From AC-32 sp035518635 (lineage in GTDB: Bacteria > Actinomycetota > Thermoleophilia > Gaiellales > Gaiellaceae): DNA of 16,027 bases. This document shows positions 13,324 through 16,027 of this stretch, one piece after another. Numbering within the stretch: position 1 is the first letter of the stretch; every line of letters starts with the position of its first letter. The stretch lies in contig DATIXI010000009.1 in NCBI GenBank assembly GCA_035518635.1, positions 1 to 16,027 on the forward strand. Reading direction: 5' to 3'. A program made the position numbers and the translations under genes. The notes under the pieces are model-generated. The model made no database searches, had not been told where the DNA came from, and saw only the letters and a list, made by a program, of their open reading frames with translations.

Positions 13324-15276
13324 GTGAACCGCTTCTTCCGCTCAGCGCTATTCCCACTCTTCGTGATCGTGCTGCTCGTCTACCTGGCGAGCCAGACGCT
13401 GATCCCGCACTCGAAGAGCGAGAAGAGCGTCACCACCTCGCAGTTCATCCAGTGGGCGCAGCAGGACAACGTCGACAACGTCCTCTTCAACCCGGGCAAG
13501 CGCTCGATCACGTTCACGATCAACGACCAGGGGAACCGGAAGGCGACGGTGCACTACCCGGCCGACCAGTCCGTGCCGCAGATCGAGCGGGTCCTCCTCG
13601 ACCAGAAGATCGGGTTCAACTCGAAGGGCACCGGCTCGTTCTCGTGGCTCGGGATGCTGGTCTCGATCCTGCCGTTCGTGATCCTGATCGCGTTCTGGAT
13701 CTTCCTGATGAACCAGGTCCAGGGCGGAGGCTCGAAGGTGATGAGCTTCGGCAAGAGCCGCGCCAAACGGATGGCGCCCGACTCGCCGAAGATCGGCTTC
13801 AAGGACGTCGCGGGCGTCGACGAGGCGGTGGAGGAGCTCCAGGAGATCAAGGAGTTCCTCGAGAACCCGAAGAAGTTCCAGGCACTCGGCGCGCGGATCC
13901 CCAAGGGCGTGCTGCTCTACGGCCCGCCGGGCACCGGCAAGACGCTGCTCGCTCGCGCGGTCGCGGGCGAGGCGGGCGTGCCGTTCTTCTCGATCTCCGG
14001 CTCCGACTTCGTCGAGATGTTCGTCGGTGTCGGCGCCTCGCGTGTGCGCGACCTGTTCGAGCAGGCCAAGCAGGCCGCGCCGTGCATCGTCTTCATGGAC
14101 GAGATCGACGCGGTCGGCCGCCATCGCGGCGCCGGCCTCGGCGGCGGCCACGACGAGCGCGAGCAGACGCTCAACCAGCTGCTCGTCGAGATGGACGGCT
14201 TCGAGCTGAAGGACAACATCATCCTGATCGCGGCCACGAACCGGCCCGACATCCTCGACCCGGCCCTGCTTCGCCCGGGCCGCTTCGACCGCCAGATCGT
14301 CGTCGACCGGCCAGACCGCATCGGCCGCCGCAAGATCCTCGAGGTGCACGCGAAGGGCAAGCCGATCGGCGCGGGCATCGACCTGGACACCCTGGCCGCC
14401 GGAACCCCCGGGTTCACCGGCGCCGACCTCGCGAACCTCGTCAACGAGGCTGCGCTGCTCGCGGCGCGCCGGGGCAAGAAGACGATCGAGCAGGAGGAGC
14501 TCGAGGAAGGGATCATGCGGGTCATCGCCGGCCCGGAGAAGAAGACGCGCCTCCTCTCGGAGGAGGAGCGCAAGATCACCGCCTACCACGAGCTGGGCCA
14601 CGCGATCGTCGGCCACTTCCTCGAGCACACGGACGACGTCCACAAGATCTCGGTCATCAGCCGCGGCCAGGCCCTCGGCTACACGATCTCGTTGCCGCGC
14701 GAGGACCGCTACCTGACGACGAAGACCGCGCTCATGGAGCAGCTCGCGATGACGCTCGGCGGCCGCGCGGCCGAGGAGCTCGTCTTCCACGAGGTCACGA
14801 CCGGCGCGGCGAACGACCTCGAGAAGGTCACGTCGACGGCGAAGCAGATGATCATGCGCTACGGCATGAGCGAGAAGCTCGGCCCGCGCGTGCTGGGCCG
14901 GAACCACGACATGCCGTTCCTGGGCCGTGAGATGGGCGCCGAGCCGGACTACTCAGAGGAGATCGCGCGCGAGATCGACGACGAGATCCGGCGCGTGATC
15001 GAGGAGGCGCACGACCTCGCGGTCAAGGTGCTCCAGGAGCACATGGAGGACCTGCACCGGCTCTCCGTGATCCTGATCGAGCGGGAGACGATCGACAAGG
15101 ACCAGTTCGAGCGGCTCCTCGCCGGCGAGTCGTCGGAAGAGGTCTTCCCGGAGGAACCGACTGCGGAGCCGGAGTCTCCGACCGAAGAGAAGAAGAAGCG
15201 CCCGCAGCCGAAGCCGCGTCCGGTGCCGTTCCCTGGTGCGACGATGCAGCCGCCGCCCGAAGGCTCGACGACCTAG
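13324..15276 (+). CDS. ftsH: ATP-dependent zinc metalloprotease FtsH
   Basis: This 650-aa membrane AAA+ protease degrades membrane and short-lived cytoplasmic proteins as a hexamer. Segments in order: TM1 about 7-25; periplasmic FtsH extracellular domain about 33-103; TM2 about 107-129; Walker A GPPGTGKT 200-207; pore loop FVGVG at 233-237; Walker B VFMDE 256-260; second region of homology about 305-323 (ATNRPDILDPALLRPGRFDRQ); zinc site HELGH 422-426 with D498 as the expected third ligand. HELGH replaces the usual HEAGH but keeps HExxH. The C-terminus (about 600-650) is an acidic stretch followed by a Lys/Pro-rich tail. GTG at 13324 directly precedes TM1. The gene that often follows in actinobacteria (folE) is absent here. 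Confidence 0.97.
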   Translation: MNRFFRSALFPLFVIVLLVYLASQTLIPHSKSEKSVTTSQFIQWAQQDNVDNVLFNPGKRSITFTINDQGNRKATVHYPADQSVPQIERVLLDQKIGFNSKGTGSFSWLGMLVSILPFVILIAFWIFLMNQVQGGGSKVMSFGKSRAKRMAPDSPKIGFKDVAGVDEAVEELQEIKEFLENPKKFQALGARIPKGVLLYGPPGTGKTLLARAVAGEAGVPFFSISGSDFVEMFVGVGASRVRDLFEQAKQAAPCIVFMDEIDAVGRHRGAGLGGGHDEREQTLNQLLVEMDGFELKDNIILIAATNRPDILDPALLRPGRFDRQIVVDRPDRIGRRKILEVHAKGKPIGAGIDLDTLAAGTPGFTGADLANLVNEAALLAARRGKKTIEQEELEEGIMRVIAGPEKKTRLLSEEERKITAYHELGHAIVGHFLEHTDDVHKISVISRGQALGYTISLPREDRYLTTKTALMEQLAMTLGGRAAEELVFHEVTTGAANDLEKVTSTAKQMIMRYGMSEKLGPRVLGRNHDMPFLGREMGAEPDYSEEIAREIDDEIRRVIEEAHDLAVKVLQEHMEDLHRLSVILIERETIDKDQFERLLAGESSEEVFPEEPTAEPESPTEEKKKRPQPKPRPVPFPGATMQPPPEGSTT

Positions 15277-15342
15277 TCCTTTTTCAGGCGCGGCGCTCGA
15301 CCTCCTCAGGCGTGAGGTGCGCTCGCCCAGATGAGTCGCGTT

Positions 15343-15813
15343 CTACCTGGTGTAGCGCACTACGTAAGTAAGCGGCCTGTACAGACGCCACCCTCGCGAG
15401 GTCCTCACCACGAACGCCTCTTGCTGCGCGGTCGGCAGCGGGATGTACGGGAACGTGATCGCGACCGCCCATGAGGCTTCTGCCGTCGCCTTGCCGCAAG
15501 ATCGCGCCGCGACCTGACGCAGGGCGCCAGCTCGTGATTTGGCGGGCGTGCCGCCCGGTGCCAACCAGACCACCTCGGTCACCACAAATCCCTTCCGCTG
15601 TGCGCGATTCATCTCTCGCGAGAACGCATGAGGAATTAGCGCCTCGGCGTTCCTGCTTACCTGGCTCATCGACGCAACTGAACTCAGAACGCGGGTAGGG
15701 CACCTGTCCCCGGGATACCGCTGCCAGCCCGAAGAAACGCCGCTCGGTTTGCCTGCACCCGCGCCGACCAACATCGCGACGATGCTGGCACCCGTGATCA
15801 CCGTTCGACCCAT
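15343..15813 (-). CDS. Secreted hypothetical protein with atypical codon use
   Basis: I do not recognise this 156-aa protein. It begins with a signal-like sequence (MGRTVITGASIVAMLVGAGAG) and continues as a small soluble domain: GDRCPTRVLSSVASMSQVSRNAEALIPHAF, KGFVVTEVVWLAPGGTP, ARSCGKATAEASWAVAITFPYIPLP and QEAFVVRTSRGWRLYRPLTYVVRY. Two cysteines may pair. The last part, alternating hydrophobic strands with Trp/Tyr, suggests a beta-rich fold. ATG at 15813 is preferred because a promoter lies just upstream; a GTG one codon earlier is equally possible, and the frame stays open to the right window edge. Codons such as TTG, CTT, ACT and AGG are commoner than in its neighbours. It replaces the genes expected after ftsH. 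Confidence 0.68.
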   Translation of the reverse strand: MGRTVITGASIVAMLVGAGAGKPSGVSSGWQRYPGDRCPTRVLSSVASMSQVSRNAEALIPHAFSREMNRAQRKGFVVTEVVWLAPGGTPAKSRAGALRQVAARSCGKATAEASWAVAITFPYIPLPTAQQEAFVVRTSRGWRLYRPLTYVVRYTR

Positions 15814-15826
15814 CACTCTCACGGTG

Positions 15827-15854
15827 ATCCTAGGTGAGGGTTCTGCGGGGACAA
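15827..15854 (-). promoter_or_regulatory. Promoter for the secreted hypothetical gene
   Basis: On the minus strand TTGTCC (15854-15849) is followed by 16 nt and TAGGAT (15832-15827), the best -35/-10 pair in the window. The ATG is 13 nt (the GTG 10 nt) downstream of the -10, implying a leader of only a few bases. This also argues against the longer open frame that runs past the promoter. Confidence 0.5.
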
Positions 15855-16027
15855 GTCCAGGCTTCTGGTGACATTCCCGCACGCTGGCCCAAGCCAAGGC
15901 GGTTCGTGCACGAGGCCAGGTTGAGTCGCGAGATACTGTGCGCCGGGCAGGGCACCGAGCTGTTGCGCTGCAGGCGAGGAGAGCGGGACCATCAGCCAGC
16001 TTAGGAGGATCTTCGAGGTCGATCGGC

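Noticed and set aside
13348..14907. 519-codon minus-strand frame opposite ftsH
   Set aside because: Low-complexity Leu/Asp/Arg composition; explained by the codon bias of ftsH.
15304..15317. CCTCA-GGCG-TGAGG hairpin after ftsH, possible terminator
   Set aside because: Only a 5-bp stem with no T-run; the nearby T5 at 15280-15284 precedes the hairpin instead of following it.
15471..15698. Plus-strand 75-codon frame opposite the hypothetical secreted gene
   Set aside because: No ribosome site, promoter or protein features; the minus-strand gene has a signal peptide and a good promoter.
15898..16027. Possible start of another gene at the right edge
   Set aside because: One plus-strand frame stays open to the edge but has no ATG/GTG/TTG start and no recognisable protein sequence; TACTGT at 15934 is not followed by a usable start.

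Overview
The window is a very GC-rich, gene-dense bacterial chromosome segment with almost all ORFs using GTG/ATG/TTG starts and G/C-ending codons. The gene content fits a high-GC actinobacterium: tilS-hpt-ftsH in that order, an acetyltransferase with a DUF4081-type N-terminus, a YkuD L,D-transpeptidase lipoprotein and a VanW/G5 envelope protein. My best guess is class Thermoleophilia (Gaiellales/Solirubrobacterales-like), but that placement is inference. Nothing points to a phage, plasmid, insertion sequence, CRISPR array or RNA gene.

Layout, left to right. 1-1365 (minus): a small YtrA-type GntR regulator followed 3 nt later by a membrane-anchored TolB-like beta-propeller protein that runs off the left edge. 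1424-4471 (plus): an acyl-CoA dehydrogenase, then a VanW/G5 envelope protein. 4455-4862 (minus) is a hot-dog thioesterase, divergent from a sirtuin (4885-5625, plus). 5648-5815 (minus) is a 55-aa CxxC protein. 5927-8577 (plus): an L,D-transpeptidase lipoprotein, a coupled 509-aa secreted protein of unknown function, and a coiled-coil protein with a basic Lys/Pro tail. 8574-10191 (minus): DeoD-type purine nucleoside phosphorylase, then a diacylglycerol/sphingosine-kinase-like lipid kinase that appears to start at ATT. 10219-15276 (plus): DUF4081-GNAT, a secreted helical protein, then tilS-hpt-ftsH. 15343-15813 (minus) is an unrecognised secreted protein with less biased codon use, and 15814-16027 holds its promoter and no other supportable gene.

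The genes are mostly housekeeping: fatty-acid/acyl-CoA metabolism (acyl-CoA dehydrogenase, thioesterase), protein deacylation (sirtuin), purine salvage (PNP, Hpt), tRNA-Ile modification (TilS), membrane proteolysis (FtsH), and cell-wall cross-linking and envelope functions (L,D-transpeptidase, VanW).

The most distinctive signal lies in the promoters. Six genes have a TANNNT -10 hexamer exactly 6 or 7 nt before the start codon, as expected for leaderless mRNAs. Three of the four divergent intergenic regions carry a symmetric ANNNTANNNT element in which -10 hexamers on opposite strands share the central TA. Other points of note are three GTGAC repeats phased at 11 bp before tilS and the ATT start. 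I did not find convincing evidence of a new multi-gene system.
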